DNA of 43,337 bases from Succinimonas amylolytica DSM 2873 (GCF_000378405.1 NZ_KB899636.1:862798-906134); one strand, 5' to 3'; shown: positions 1 to 9,390, numbered from the stretch's first letter. Notes: generated by a model not told the origin, from the sequence alone. Made by a program: numbers and translations.

Positions 1-234
1 TTGGTTCTACACGGATGCTGTGGTGAACGGACTGGGCCGGGGTTAAAATGAAAGTCTGTTTTCTGGATGAAAAAATGTGCTGAATATAGGTAGGCTAGAG
101 CAGTTATGTGAGGGTTACTCTGAAGTTCGACAGTTGGTCTTAAAAAATTGCCCGAAGCCCAATGGTGGCTTGCTTTTTTGCCTAAAAAGGTTAATTTGAG
201 GGTTACTTTACTAGGAGAGAATATTCGGGACTCA
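1..234. other. Left-edge intergenic stretch
   Basis: No complete gene is visible. A short plus-strand frame runs into the window and stops at 44-46; it could be the last 14 codons of an upstream gene, but that is too little to judge. The rest holds a terminator-like hairpin (142-179) and two copies of the 11-mer TGAGGGTTACT at 109-119 and 197-207. Confidence 0.4.
142..179. terminator. Bidirectional terminator-like hairpin after brxHI
   Basis: AAGCC (155-159) pairs with GGCTT (167-171) around a 7-nt loop, with AAAAAA on the left (142-147) and TTTTTT on the right (174-179). It could therefore end transcription in either direction. It lies 56 nt past the stop codon of the helicase gene and is the natural end of the minus-strand fis/brxD/brxHI unit. 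Confidence 0.55.
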
Positions 235-2463
235 TCAGGCATAAACTGGATATGAGGCTCCGTTACGGGGATTAAACGGAGAATGGGACATAGGAATTAC
301 AGTTTTGAAGAACTCCAGGGCGCCAGGGACATCAAAATTCCTGAACCCATAGGCCTTTTGCAGCAGTTCGCGGCTAAGGAAACTGTCATATTTTTCAAAT
401 TCCAGGTTGCTGACGGATTTTGCCAGCTCCTCTTCGGTAGGGGGATTCATACTCAAAATGGTTTTTACTGTATCTTTAAACCTGATACTGGTAATTTCCG
501 GAATGTAAATGTAGCTGCCAATTTTTTTAGCGCGGCGAATACCGTGCTTTTTTAGAATTTGGACTATGGTGTGCATGATACGATCTCCCTTCCATGGCAG
601 AAGGTAGATTCCGGTAATGCCGATAATAAAGCGATTATCTGAAAGGTTGAGATCCTTGAAATGCCGGCGCCCCTCTTCAAAATGCTTCTGTGCTGTCTTG
701 TTGAGGTATGGCAGAGGTTTTTCTCCAATGTAGAGCTCCAGCATTTTTTCCCGTACTCCGTCGTGAATTCTTCCGCTGTTACCGTCAAGCAGAAGCGGAT
801 CTGTATCTTCTTTGCAGCTTCTAACATAGATTTCATGCTTTTCGTCGCTGAGGTACACCACCTCCCATCCTTTACCGGCGAACAGAAAAGTATCTCCTAC
901 CTCCAGAGGTTGGTTCAGTGGGATTGTTCCAATTTTCTGGCCGTTGTTGTCGATGGTATATTCCTCCTGAACCTTGAAGGCGCTGTAGAAGCTGTAATTT
1001 GAAAGCAGCTTTTCTCCCGTCAGGCCCAGAGTAAGACAACCGTCCCCCATTTGGGTTAGCAGGTCATGCTTGCCCAAAGAATGCAGAAGATCGCCGAAGG
1101 TTTGAGGATCCACGAGATTGAACGGTCCTGTTTTGCAGAGCAGTCTGTAGAGACTTCTAGCCTGAACATTGCCGTACTGTGCCGTTACCGCCAATACCTG
1201 CTGCGTCAGTGTAGACAGGGCATATTCATGTCTTGTGGGCGGTTCGAACCATCGGTTAAGTACCAGTTCGATCATGGCGGCAGAGGAAAATGTTTCATCA
1301 CGAAGAAGGGCATTAAGTGCCGGTTTTTCGTTTTCAGGCTCCTGGATTTCTGGAATGAATATCCGTAGTACGGCATCCTTGTCGCGCCTTCCGGATCTTC
1401 CGATTCTCTGACGTAGACTGGCTACTGACTGAGGTGAGTTTATTTGGGCAATGGAAGATATGTCGCCGATATCAATTCCCAGTTCCAGAGTCTGGGTGCA
1501 AATGGCTGTAGTGGGAAGGCGTCCTTCCTTAAGCCGGTTTTCCAGTCTTTCCCGAAGATCCTTGGACAGCGAGCTGTGATGAGGGAAGAATTCCACCGGG
1601 ACAAAGTTGTCCTGACACAGTCTGGTGAGAGTTCCTGCTATTAGTTCGGTTTTGTTGCGGCTGTTGGCGAAAACCAAATTTGTACTGCCCCGGAGAAGCC
1701 GGAAAATATCCCGGGACAGATATTCATAATCCTTAACTTCGTCTTCGGGAGTGGCGGCTTTGCGAATATCGTAACCCCGAATCTGGAGTTTTATGCCCTT
1801 GGATCCTGCGGAGCTTTCAATAATTTCAGTGTTTCCTGTGCTGTTGGGCCGCAGCCACTGTTTCACTGATTTTATATTGCTGAGCGTGGCACTGAGAGCT
1901 ATCCGCGGAATCTTCCTCTTCTGCATGAATTCAATGCGATGCAGCTGGCTTAGGAGCTGGTAACCGCGTTCAGTACCGATAAAGGCATGAAACTCATCTA
2001 TGATAAAGTAGGTTAGATTTCGAAAACTGGAGATACACCATTCCTGGTGATTTATTAGCAGAGATTCCAAAGATTCCGGAGTGATCAGAATAATCCCCTC
2101 CGGGGCATTGAAAAGATTCTTTTTGTGGCTGAAGCCAATATCGCCGTGCCATGGAGTTACTGAAATGCCGGTAGCCTCTCCCAGGGCGTTGATGCGTTTA
2201 TACTGATCGTTTATCAGTGCCTTTAGAGGGCTTATGTAGATAATTCTGACGCCGGGAAGGTTTCGGGAGAGAATTCTGGTGCATGCCGGAAGAAAAGCGG
2301 CTTCTGTTTTGCCGCTGGCAGTGGCAGCACTGATGATAATATCATCCTGAGCCTTCAATACTGGCATGATGGCCTTTTCCTGAATATCGTGAAGACGTGT
2401 CCAACCCTGGCGGTTAAGCCATTTCAGGATTACAGGATGCAGATTATTGATGTTGGTATCCAT
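235..2463 (-). CDS. brxHI: Lhr-like DEAD/DEAH helicase, BrxHI-like
   Basis: A 742-residue superfamily 2 helicase. Visible motifs in order are a Q-like motif (QEKAI, about residue 28), Walker A (ATASGKTEA, about 47), the Walker B box DEFH (about 155), motif III SAT (about 192), and motif VI QRIGRSGRR (about 355). A long C-terminal part of about 380 residues follows the helicase core, as in Lhr-type enzymes. It starts 5 nt after the BrxD-like ATPase gene ends, so the two are surely co-translated. In type 2 BREX phage-defence loci a BrxD ATPase and a BrxHI helicase occur together, and related ATPase-helicase pairs also occur with TerB-domain proteins. No pglX, pglZ, pglW or terB gene is present in the window. 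The family call is firm as a helicase; the defence role is inferred from the partner. Confidence 0.75.
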   Translation of the reverse strand: MDTNINNLHPVILKWLNRQGWTRLHDIQEKAIMPVLKAQDDIIISAATASGKTEAAFLPACTRILSRNLPGVRIIYISPLKALINDQYKRINALGEATGISVTPWHGDIGFSHKKNLFNAPEGIILITPESLESLLINHQEWCISSFRNLTYFIIDEFHAFIGTERGYQLLSQLHRIEFMQKRKIPRIALSATLSNIKSVKQWLRPNSTGNTEIIESSAGSKGIKLQIRGYDIRKAATPEDEVKDYEYLSRDIFRLLRGSTNLVFANSRNKTELIAGTLTRLCQDNFVPVEFFPHHSSLSKDLRERLENRLKEGRLPTTAICTQTLELGIDIGDISSIAQINSPQSVASLRQRIGRSGRRDKDAVLRIFIPEIQEPENEKPALNALLRDETFSSAAMIELVLNRWFEPPTRHEYALSTLTQQVLAVTAQYGNVQARSLYRLLCKTGPFNLVDPQTFGDLLHSLGKHDLLTQMGDGCLTLGLTGEKLLSNYSFYSAFKVQEEYTIDNNGQKIGTIPLNQPLEVGDTFLFAGKGWEVVYLSDEKHEIYVRSCKEDTDPLLLDGNSGRIHDGVREKMLELYIGEKPLPYLNKTAQKHFEEGRRHFKDLNLSDNRFIIGITGIYLLPWKGDRIMHTIVQILKKHGIRRAKKIGSYIYIPEITSIRFKDTVKTILSMNPPTEEELAKSVSNLEFEKYDSFLSRELLQKAYGFRNFDVPGALEFFKTVIPMSHSPFNPRNGASYPVYA

Positions 2464-2468
2464 GCGGT

Positions 2469-3785
2469 TCAGAGAGTAAATCCGGTCAGCTCGTCATCGT
2501 CCTCAGCGTTACCACTGCCGTTATCTCCGTCCATACCAAGATTGTCAGAGTTTTCGATACCCACCTTGACATCCTGAAGCAACTTTTTCCAGTCCAGGGA
2601 AGGATTCTGTTCGATTACTGAAAGGAGATCCACAAAGGCCTTAATAGTATTGCGAGGAGTTTTGAAGTAAGCATCTCCGATATTCTGGGAGCAGTGGGTG
2701 AGGAATTTTTCCAGAGCCTCATCAGGAACCAGATACTTATCCTGATCGTAAAAAGCGAAGATGTTTCTGATATTGCAGAGAAGAATGTAAAGCTCCTCCG
2801 GGGTAAGATTGTCCAAATGCATTACCGGACCGGAAAGATCGTTTACTCCGGCCTTCTTGGCAAAATTATTAGCAGCAAGACGGGATCTAAGGGCCTCATA
2901 GCTGAACAGCCCCTTCCGGGGATCTTCCAGAAAATCCGGGGTGCCGCCGAAGATAAAGCCGAGACCTCTGACATTTCCCTGCATACAGTCATTTATGATG
3001 CGTAGGATTTGTTCGTAGTTTGCCTCGCGGGATCTGATGTTGTGGATTTTGTAAAGGTTTACCATCTCATCCATGCTTATCAGGAGCCCTTTGTATCCGG
3101 CAGCCTGAACAAAAGCACTGAGCAGTTTGAAGAAATCATAGATGGAGGCATCATCCACAATGGTTCTGACTCCGAGCTCCTGCCTGGCTTCGGTTTTGGT
3201 GTGATATTCTCCCCGAAGCCATTTTACGGCATTGTTTTTAAGATCGTCGTTTCCAGAATCATAGCCTTTCCAATAGGCCTGAATTACCAGAGCGAAATCA
3301 TAGCCGCCGACAAAATCATTGAGAAATGCCAGCCTGTCTTTGATGATTTTACCGGGATCTCCGTCAGGATTCTCTTCCCGGAGTCCTGTGATGAACTTTT
3401 CGATAACGGAGTTCAGGGCACTGCCGTTGGGTCTTGCTCTGGTGGCCATATTCCGTGTCAGTTCCTGATAGAGATTGAGGGCCTGACCGCTGGAGGCCTG
3501 AAGTCTTCTGTCGGGTGCCAGGTCTGCATTCATGGTCACCAGCCCCTTTTCCAGGGCGATAGTTTTTACCAGTTGCAGAAAAAAGCTTTTGCCGGCTCCA
3601 TAATCCCCGATAATCATCTTGAAAGAGCTTCCCTCGTCGGCAATGCAGTCAATATCCTTTACCATGGACTTGATTTCGTTAACACGGCCTACCTGGATAT
3701 ACTGAAGTCCGGTTCTGGGTGTTACCCCCGCACGTAACGACTGAATTATGGAATCTCTTTCTCTTTGTCTGATTTTCGGGGTCAT
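2469..3785 (-). CDS. brxD: BREX-type ATP-binding protein, BrxD-like (BrxC/BrxD family)
   Basis: A 438-residue P-loop ATPase. Walker A is GDYGAGKS (about residues 61-68) and the Walker B strand is GLLISMDE (about 233-240). The segment GFIFGGTPDF (about 277-286), which follows in this family, is also visible. The C-terminus is acidic (GNAEDDDELTG). The overall pattern fits the DUF2791/PF10923 BrxC-BrxD family, recognised by eye and not by search. The ATG at 3785 has an AAGG Shine-Dalgarno about 9 nt upstream. It precedes the helicase gene by 5 nt and follows fis after 137 nt without a clear terminator, so read-through from fis is possible. The likely role is the ATPase of a two-gene nucleic-acid-directed defence or stress cassette. 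The substrate is unknown. Confidence 0.72.
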   Translation of the reverse strand: MTPKIRQRERDSIIQSLRAGVTPRTGLQYIQVGRVNEIKSMVKDIDCIADEGSSFKMIIGDYGAGKSFFLQLVKTIALEKGLVTMNADLAPDRRLQASSGQALNLYQELTRNMATRARPNGSALNSVIEKFITGLREENPDGDPGKIIKDRLAFLNDFVGGYDFALVIQAYWKGYDSGNDDLKNNAVKWLRGEYHTKTEARQELGVRTIVDDASIYDFFKLLSAFVQAAGYKGLLISMDEMVNLYKIHNIRSREANYEQILRIINDCMQGNVRGLGFIFGGTPDFLEDPRKGLFSYEALRSRLAANNFAKKAGVNDLSGPVMHLDNLTPEELYILLCNIRNIFAFYDQDKYLVPDEALEKFLTHCSQNIGDAYFKTPRNTIKAFVDLLSVIEQNPSLDWKKLLQDVKVGIENSDNLGMDGDNGSGNAEDDDELTGFTL

Positions 3786-3922
3786 TTGTTCTGCCTTAAA
3801 TTACCTGGATCCCTGAATTATAGACCATCGGTTTTTGAGTGCCATAATTTTTCTGAAAAATCTCTGGGGAGTTTCTCAATTTTGGGCAACGGCTGGCAAT
3901 AGCCGGGAAAGAACAGATAGTG

Positions 3923-4267
3923 TCAGCCGGAAATGCCGTATTTTTTAAGCTTCTTGCGGAGAGTGCCGCGATTGATTCCCATAATCCGGGCGGCTTTTGT
4001 CTGATTGCCGGAGACGTATTTCAGAATTCTTACAAAGAGGGATTTCTCCACTTCCTGAATTACCTGATCGTAGATATTGGAGGGCTCGTTCTGCGCGTTA
4101 TCGTTAAGAAAGTGAATGACAGATATGGAAATATTGTCGCAAAACGGGTTAATGGTGTATTTGCTGGCCAGGCTCTGGGGTTCGTTTTCGGTATTACGGA
4201 CTCCGAAATTGGTGCTGTCCATTGCTGCGCGGTTTTGATTCATTCCGTCTGACGTGAAATTTAACAT
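3923..4267 (-). CDS. fis: DNA-binding protein Fis
   Basis: Fis is a small homodimeric nucleoid protein that bends DNA and activates rRNA and tRNA promoters in rapid growth. The C-terminal helix-turn-helix is almost identical to that of enterics: GNQTKAARIMGINRGTLRKK at about residues 87-106. The open frame extends to 4561, but the extra N-terminus is not Fis-like. The ATG at 4267 gives 114 residues against 98 in E. coli and has GAAGG about 7 nt upstream. The N-terminal arm is longer and poorly conserved, as usual for the family. Upstream is prmA, separated by 348 nt; dusB, which usually lies directly before fis, is absent. Downstream is the BrxD-like gene. Confidence 0.95.
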   Translation of the reverse strand: MLNFTSDGMNQNRAAMDSTNFGVRNTENEPQSLASKYTINPFCDNISISVIHFLNDNAQNEPSNIYDQVIQEVEKSLFVRILKYVSGNQTKAARIMGINRGTLRKKLKKYGISG

Positions 4268-4615
4268 TTTTTGACCTTCATTGATGATTGTATTTCGCCC
4301 CTGCAACGGGTGTCGGAATACCGGAGGTTTAAGAATTCCTGCGAACCCGGGGCTCTCTTTCGTAACAACGGGGCGTATATTATTATTTTTTTTGCTTTTT
4401 TTAAAGCTGATTTTGTGATTTAGGTAAAAGTTTTTTGGGGGTTTGGTGATTTTTTGAACCGAGCGGACCTGAAGTGGGCAGGGGAAATGCGCGAAAACAG
4501 TGGCAGCTATTATGCCTGGGGTGGAAACGCTGTGCAAAATCTCAAAACCAGGCATTTGCACAGTCCAACATAACGTTTTTAGACATTAGGAAAGATGTGG
4601 TTCACCATTTCCCTT
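4268..4615 (-). promoter_or_regulatory. Region between prmA and fis, probable fis promoter
   Basis: This 348-nt stretch has no convincing gene. Read on the minus strand, an A/T-rich tract (about 4380-4440) leads into AATAATATA followed by CGCCCCG (about 4370-4384). An A/T-rich upstream sequence with a GC-rich discriminator after the -10 element is what growth-rate and stringently controlled promoters such as fis look like. The exact -35 is not clear. The element GCTTTTTTTAAAGC (about 4395-4408) is an imperfect hairpin and might instead terminate prmA. Confidence 0.4.
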
Positions 4616-5491
4616 CTATTTTCTTATCCCGCTCACCAGACACCATTCTTCCCGGAACACCGGTTCATTGAGCTTAAACCACTGTGAATAAATCTCCTGA
4701 ATCTCCGGACACTGGGAAGCAATGATTCCTGACAGCGCAAAGCTTCCTCCGGGAGCCACCATACCGGCAATTGTCGGAGCCAGCTCTCTCAGGGGGCCGG
4801 CCAGAATGTTTGCCACGAGAACATCCGCCTTGATTTCCTGGGGAGTATCCTCCGGAAGATAGAGACTTAGTCTTTCTGCTACGCCGTTTCTTTCTGCATT
4901 ATCTTTGCTGGCGGTGAGAGCCTGAGGGTCAATGTCGATGCCTACGGCTTCCGGAGCTCCCAGCTTAAGTGCGCTTACTGCCAGAATGCCGGAACCGCAG
5001 CCAAAGTCGATTACTTTTTTGTTTTCCAGATGAAGACTGTCCAGCCAGTTCAGGCACATGAAGGTCGTGGGATGTGTACCGGTTCCGAAAGCCAGTCCGG
5101 GATCCAGCATGACGTTTACCGCATCAGGATCGGGAATTTCGCACCAGCTGGGGCAGATCCAGAGCTTTTCTCCGCATTTCAGGGGATGGAACTGGTTCAT
5201 CCATTCCCGAACCCAGTCCTTGTCCTCCAGTTGTTCCGCCCGGCAGGTGATTTCGTCGTGGAAGTGATCTTTGAAGAACTTAATTATCGGTTCCGGATCG
5301 GTGTCCGCCTCGAACAGGCCGGTTACGGTGGTGTTTTCCCAAAGCTTGGTCTCCCCGGGAAGAGGCTCGTATACCGGAGCGTCCTCGGTATCGGTGTAGG
5401 TCACACTGGCAGCTCCGAATCCGGATAGCATGCCGCTGATTTTTTTTGCCTTTTTGCTAACCGTTCCGATTTTAATCTGTATCCAGGGCAT
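4616..5491 (-). CDS. prmA: Ribosomal protein L11 methyltransferase
   Basis: PrmA uses S-adenosylmethionine to trimethylate ribosomal protein L11 at several amino groups. The N-terminus MPWIQIKIG matches the enteric protein and fixes the start at 5491, giving 291 residues (E. coli has 293). The L11-recognition domain is at about 1-60. The methyltransferase domain has the SAM loop [10 protein letters not shown] (about 162-171) and [14 protein letters not shown] (about 226-239). An excellent Shine-Dalgarno AGGAGGAAG lies just upstream. The start codon sits inside the end of the preceding PTS-like gene, whose stop is at 5472, a 20-nt overlap that suggests translational coupling. fis follows after 348 nt. 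Confidence 0.97.
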   Translation of the reverse strand: MPWIQIKIGTVSKKAKKISGMLSGFGAASVTYTDTEDAPVYEPLPGETKLWENTTVTGLFEADTDPEPIIKFFKDHFHDEITCRAEQLEDKDWVREWMNQFHPLKCGEKLWICPSWCEIPDPDAVNVMLDPGLAFGTGTHPTTFMCLNWLDSLHLENKKVIDFGCGSGILAVSALKLGAPEAVGIDIDPQALTASKDNAERNGVAERLSLYLPEDTPQEIKADVLVANILAGPLRELAPTIAGMVAPGGSFALSGIIASQCPEIQEIYSQWFKLNEPVFREEWCLVSGIRK

Positions 5492-6905
5492 AGACTTCCT
5501 CCTGTGTGCTGAAAAATGATTTGAATTTGCTGTCTTCCAGGGCGTAAGGCCTGATTTCCCGGTATTCGGTCTGGACATCAATGTTCAGGGCATCCGCATA
5601 TATAAGAAGCTGCTTTCTGATTATTTCGGCGTTGTTTTCCATTTCAATCTGGCAGAGCATGGTTTCGTTGTCCAGCTTCATTTTGCAGCCGATAAGTGAA
5701 AGCGAGCCGGCATTAACCAGGTTTGCGGTGACAATTTTCATCTGCAGCTCTTTATCAGTTGCTTCTCCGACCCAGATGACATTGTTGAAGCCCCCCATGA
5801 TTTTCAGAAGCTCCAGAGCTCTGACGCTTTCATCACGGTAAACAGCCTTGTTTCTAAGCTCTATAGTGACAGCCCTGATTGCGGACATGCCCCGGCTCAT
5901 AGCCTCGGCATAGGTCCCCTGAAGCTCAATTACCATATATGCCAGAGCCATGGAGGCACTGAATACTGCTATTCCGGTAATGATAAACGAGGGATCGGAA
6001 ACCACAATGTCTGACAGCATGACATCCGGTCGATAAAAAACATCCGGATTTACCAGAACATCAAATTTAACATTGCAGGTAACCAGATAAATGATAGTGC
6101 AGATTACCAGGTAAAGTGCGAAAAGTGAAGGGTACAGCCATATCATGGTCATCATGAGCAGAGCGATGCTCATTCCGGTACTGCCGCTGCTCAGGGCCAG
6201 AAGAAACAGGAGAATGGTGAAATATTTGTGTTGTACTCCTTCCCACAGGGCCACCGCTCCGAAGATTCCTGACAGCACGCAGAAGAAACAGAGCAGTGTT
6301 CCGGTGTAGATGCCGTTACTGCTGCGAAACACCGGAGAGGCTGCAACTATCTCAAGAATTCTGTCTCCGGAGCCGAACGCCTGAGCTGTCTGGCATAGTG
6401 TTCCGTAGATGAAACTGAAAAAATCTGTAGTTGAAACAGAGAACAGGGCATATCTGATACCTGATATGGCATAATGCAGGATAGCCCATACCGGAAAGGT
6501 CAGTACCAGAGTGAAGATGAGTACAAAAAAACCGGCCAGAACATAATTGAGGAGGGGTTCTCCCAGAGAGGAGCTTCCGGAATTTGCCGGAGATGGCACT
6601 GAGGCGGCAAAGGGGGCAAGAAAAGCTGCCACAATTCCTGGAGATACCGACTGGGTGCCGCAGACCTTTACAATTTCAAAGGCGGTGACATAGGAAATGG
6701 CGCAGCCGAAAAGCCGCCAGAATTTATTATCCTGTTCGTATATAAGAGAGCAGGCCAGTGCAAAGGTAAGCGTTATGAGACTGGAATTCGAAAGCAGTCT
6801 GATGTCTGCAGGATCAAAGATATACACCCCGGTTGTATCACACAGTGTGACCATGGCTACGGGGAGCATAATCAGAAGGGTGCGATAGTTAATGTTTGGA
6901 TGCAT
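5472..6905 (-). CDS. Degenerate PTS EIIBC-like membrane protein (catalytic residues lost)
   Basis: A 477-residue protein with about ten hydrophobic segments (residues 10-355) and a small soluble C-terminal domain (about 358-435). The layout follows glucose-family PTS EIIBC. MLPVAMV resembles the first EIIC helix, and [11 protein letters not shown] followed by [12 protein letters not shown] falls where EIIC normally has GLPAAALAMY and LTGITEPIE. The GITEP sugar-binding motif is thus replaced by GSTGM. In the C-terminal domain, GGFNNV aligns with the start of EIIB, and the phospho-cysteine of CITRLR aligns with alanine (GEATDKEL). It therefore probably cannot carry phosphate and may act as a sensor, regulator or non-PTS carrier. 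The homology is by eye. The frame continues to a TTG at 7031, but 6905 places the start at the usual EIIC N-terminus. No strong Shine-Dalgarno is seen. Confidence 0.6.
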   Translation of the reverse strand: MHPNINYRTLLIMLPVAMVTLCDTTGVYIFDPADIRLLSNSSLITLTFALACSLIYEQDNKFWRLFGCAISYVTAFEIVKVCGTQSVSPGIVAAFLAPFAASVPSPANSGSSSLGEPLLNYVLAGFFVLIFTLVLTFPVWAILHYAISGIRYALFSVSTTDFFSFIYGTLCQTAQAFGSGDRILEIVAASPVFRSSNGIYTGTLLCFFCVLSGIFGAVALWEGVQHKYFTILLFLLALSSGSTGMSIALLMMTMIWLYPSLFALYLVICTIIYLVTCNVKFDVLVNPDVFYRPDVMLSDIVVSDPSFIITGIAVFSASMALAYMVIELQGTYAEAMSRGMSAIRAVTIELRNKAVYRDESVRALELLKIMGGFNNVIWVGEATDKELQMKIVTANLVNAGSLSLIGCKMKLDNETMLCQIEMENNAEIIRKQLLIYADALNIDVQTEYREIRPYALEDSKFKSFFSTQEEVYALDTD

Positions 6906-7147
6906 GTGACAGGTCTGACTGGTTAAAATTGTGAAGCGGGTCATATAATAATAAAATTTGCCGGTTCTGAACAGATAGAGACGCAGATTATTTTTAAAAA
7001 GTTGTTTTTTTGAAGTTCGGGATACTAACAACTATTGTTTAAAGACCTGTAAAATACGGATTATGGCTGCGGAAACAGGGATGGGGGGCATCTGGTGTTT
7101 TCGGTTCGCTTTTTTTGTAATGTTGAGGGAGTTCCGGATTCATTTTT

Positions 7148-8926
7148 ATGAAAATCCTACGTCGCGATGCCGCAAAATTCGGTCCTCTGCCGAAATGGAA
7201 ACTGGATCCGGTGCTCACGGAGTTATTCTGGAAGCGCGGTATCAGGAATACTGCAGAGCTTTCATATTCTCTCCGGAATCTACTGCTGCCGGATTTCAGG
7301 GATATGGATCGGGCCAGGGAGATCATTGGTCTGGCCGTGATGGAACGAACCAGGATTAGGATCATTGGGGATTATGATGTGGACGGAGCCACTGCTACGG
7401 CTTTGGCTATGAGATTTTTTCAGGATCTGAAATTCGGAGAGGCCGATTTTTATGTTCCCAGGAGGCATAATGACGGCTACGGTCTTAGTGCCGCCATGGC
7501 GGAGAAGGCTGCAGCCGATGGTGTGGGCCTTATTGTCACTGTGGATAACGGCATTTCCGCCCTGGACGCGGTGTCCCGGGCCCGGGAGCTGGGGATCCGG
7601 GTGGTGGTTACCGATCACCACATCCCGGGCGAGAAACTGCCGGAAGCCGATGCAGTGGTGGATCCCAAAAGGAAGGACTGTCCGTTCCGTTCCAAAAATA
7701 TTGCCGGAGTCGGTGTTATTTTTTATGTACTGACACAGGTGCGCTCATATCTCAGAGAAAATGGGTGGTTTCGGGAACAGGGGATTCCCGAGCCGAGGAT
7801 GCAGGACTATCTTGATCTTGTGGCCCTGGGAACCGTATCTGATGTGGTTCCTCTTGATTATAACAACCGGATAATGGTGCAGTACGGCATCGGTCTTATC
7901 AGGAAGCATAATACCACCTGCGGCATTGACGAGCTTATCAGGGTTTCAGGAGTTTCTGCTGTAAAAATCACCAGTTCCGACATTTCTTTTTCTCTGGGAC
8001 CGAAACTGAATGCCGCCGGGAGAATTGACGATATGAGCTACGGGGTGGAATGTCTGGCTGCCAGGGATGCCGACACTGCCCGGAGAGATGCCAGTATTCT
8101 TTTTAATTTCAATATTCGGCGGCGGGAAATGGAGTCTGAGATGATGGCAGCTGCCGAAGATCTGATCCGGAAAATGCCGGGGCATGACGTATCCGGAGGA
8201 ATAGTAATCTATAGTCCGGATTTTCATTCTGGGATCTCCGGAATTATCGCGGCCCGGCTTAAGGATCGCTACCGGGTGCCGGTAATTGTTTTGGCGGATG
8301 GTCTTCAGGAAAATACTGTCGTAGGCTCTTGCCGTTCGGTGGATAATTTCAGTATGCACGGAGCACTTGAAAGGATCTCCGATATGCTTCCGGGGGTGGT
8401 GCTGCAATGTGGCGGACATGTTAGGGCAGCGGGCCTTACCATGCGGCGGGACGGTATTCCGGCCCTGCGGGATAAATTTGCGGAGCTGGTGCGGGGATTC
8501 ATGAGAACCGGAGTTTCTGAGGAGACCTTTGAGAGCGACGGCGAGCTTCCGGGGGCATATTTTATTCCCAGCTTTGTACGCACGCTGGTTTATGATCAGC
8601 CATGGGGGGAGGGCTTTCCGAATCCGGTATTTGACGGGGTGTTCTTTATGAGCCACCAGACGGTGATGAAACAACACCTCAGATTTCGGCTTTCACTGGC
8701 GGACGGTCGCAGCTTTCCGGCTTTTTATTTCTACTACGATGAAAGATTCTGGCCCAATCAGAGTGTCACCATGGTGCGGGCTGTGTACTGTTTTCAGATC
8801 AGCAGCAACAGCAACTCAGGCAAAATCAGTCTGATTGTAAGAGCTATGGAACCGGCCATGGACAAAAAAGAGGAGAGGATCCTTTGGAATGGCGGGTTGG
8901 GGATCCCTTATGCGGATTTCCGGTGA
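7148..8926 (+). CDS. recJ: Single-stranded-DNA-specific 5'-3' exonuclease RecJ
   Basis: RecJ degrades single-stranded DNA from the 5' end in RecFOR recombination, base-excision repair and mismatch repair. The 592-residue protein carries the DHH phosphoesterase motifs in order: GDYDVDGATATAL (motif I, about 75), VTVDNGI (motif II, about 130), VVTDHHIPG (motif III, about 155), and LGTVSDVVPL (motif IV, about 225). The DHHA1 nucleic-acid-binding motif GGHVRAAG is at about 423, and a C-terminal OB-like part follows. The length matches E. coli RecJ (577). The ATG at 7148 is preceded by GAGGGAG, but the spacing is long. It is transcribed away from the PTS-like gene, with about 240 nt between them, and it converges on the ComFB gene. 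Confidence 0.96.
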   Translation: MKILRRDAAKFGPLPKWKLDPVLTELFWKRGIRNTAELSYSLRNLLLPDFRDMDRAREIIGLAVMERTRIRIIGDYDVDGATATALAMRFFQDLKFGEADFYVPRRHNDGYGLSAAMAEKAAADGVGLIVTVDNGISALDAVSRARELGIRVVVTDHHIPGEKLPEADAVVDPKRKDCPFRSKNIAGVGVIFYVLTQVRSYLRENGWFREQGIPEPRMQDYLDLVALGTVSDVVPLDYNNRIMVQYGIGLIRKHNTTCGIDELIRVSGVSAVKITSSDISFSLGPKLNAAGRIDDMSYGVECLAARDADTARRDASILFNFNIRRREMESEMMAAAEDLIRKMPGHDVSGGIVIYSPDFHSGISGIIAARLKDRYRVPVIVLADGLQENTVVGSCRSVDNFSMHGALERISDMLPGVVLQCGGHVRAAGLTMRRDGIPALRDKFAELVRGFMRTGVSEETFESDGELPGAYFIPSFVRTLVYDQPWGEGFPNPVFDGVFFMSHQTVMKQHLRFRLSLADGRSFPAFYFYYDERFWPNQSVTMVRAVYCFQISSNSNSGKISLIVRAMEPAMDKKEERILWNGGLGIPYADFR

Positions 8927-8988
8927 GGCGGCACAAATGAAGCCGGGATGAAATATTCTGGCCTTGCTGCGCTACCTAACCGGCGGCG

Positions 8989-9390
8989 TTATTCGTCCTG
9001 AATGGCCAATGCCTCTTCGCTGGCCAGAAGATTGGCCACGGTCTGCTGTCCCAGCGGTTCGTAGGTTTCCCGCTGAACTTTCTTCACGACTACCAGCTCT
9101 TCTCCCTTTTTGTCATATTCGTCACGTTTGTGGTCGGCCTCGTCAAGCCAGGCAATGGAATCGGTTACGGCCCGGATAACCATGTCGTCCATTTCCTGAC
9201 GCTTTTCGTCAGAGGTGAAGTAGAGCATGTCCACATCGTAGCGCACATAAAGAGCGGGAAGGCGGTTCAGCGTCATGCAGAAAAGATCCGTGAGATAGTC
9301 AGTATCCCGGGTCTGGGCGAGCTCCAGGGCGTTTATGTAGTCCCGAACCAGCTTTTCGTAATAATTGTGGACTTCTTCGATTGTTGCCAT
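8989..9390 (-). CDS. comFB: ComFB-family protein (putative cyclic-dinucleotide receptor)
   Basis: A 133-residue soluble protein. The segment MTLNRLPALYVR (about residues 39-50), followed after some 20 residues by an amphipathic helix (RQEMDDMVIRAVTDSIAWLD), fits the late-competence ComFB family (PF10719). In cyanobacteria members bind cyclic di-GMP or cyclic di-AMP. An acidic C-terminal tail follows. The ATG at 9390 has AGG about 10 nt upstream. It lies 91 nt downstream of polyphosphate glucokinase on the same strand, so the two may form an operon. No competence gene is nearby. The family assignment is by eye; the ligand is known only from other members. Confidence 0.68.
   Translation of the reverse strand: MATIEEVHNYYEKLVRDYINALELAQTRDTDYLTDLFCMTLNRLPALYVRYDVDMLYFTSDEKRQEMDDMVIRAVTDSIAWLDEADHKRDEYDKKGEELVVVKKVQRETYEPLGQQTVANLLASEEALAIQDE

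Noticed and set aside
3890-3905. CGGCT/AGCCG hairpin after fis as a terminator
   Set aside because: There is no T-run directly after the stem on the minus strand. Read-through into brxD remains possible.
3923-4561. A 212-residue Fis with an N-terminal extension
   Set aside because: The extension is translated AT-rich promoter-like DNA. The ATG at 4267 has a good Shine-Dalgarno and gives a normal size.
7946-8677. Long antisense frame inside recJ
   Set aside because: It is a shadow of recJ with no family features and no ribosome-binding site.
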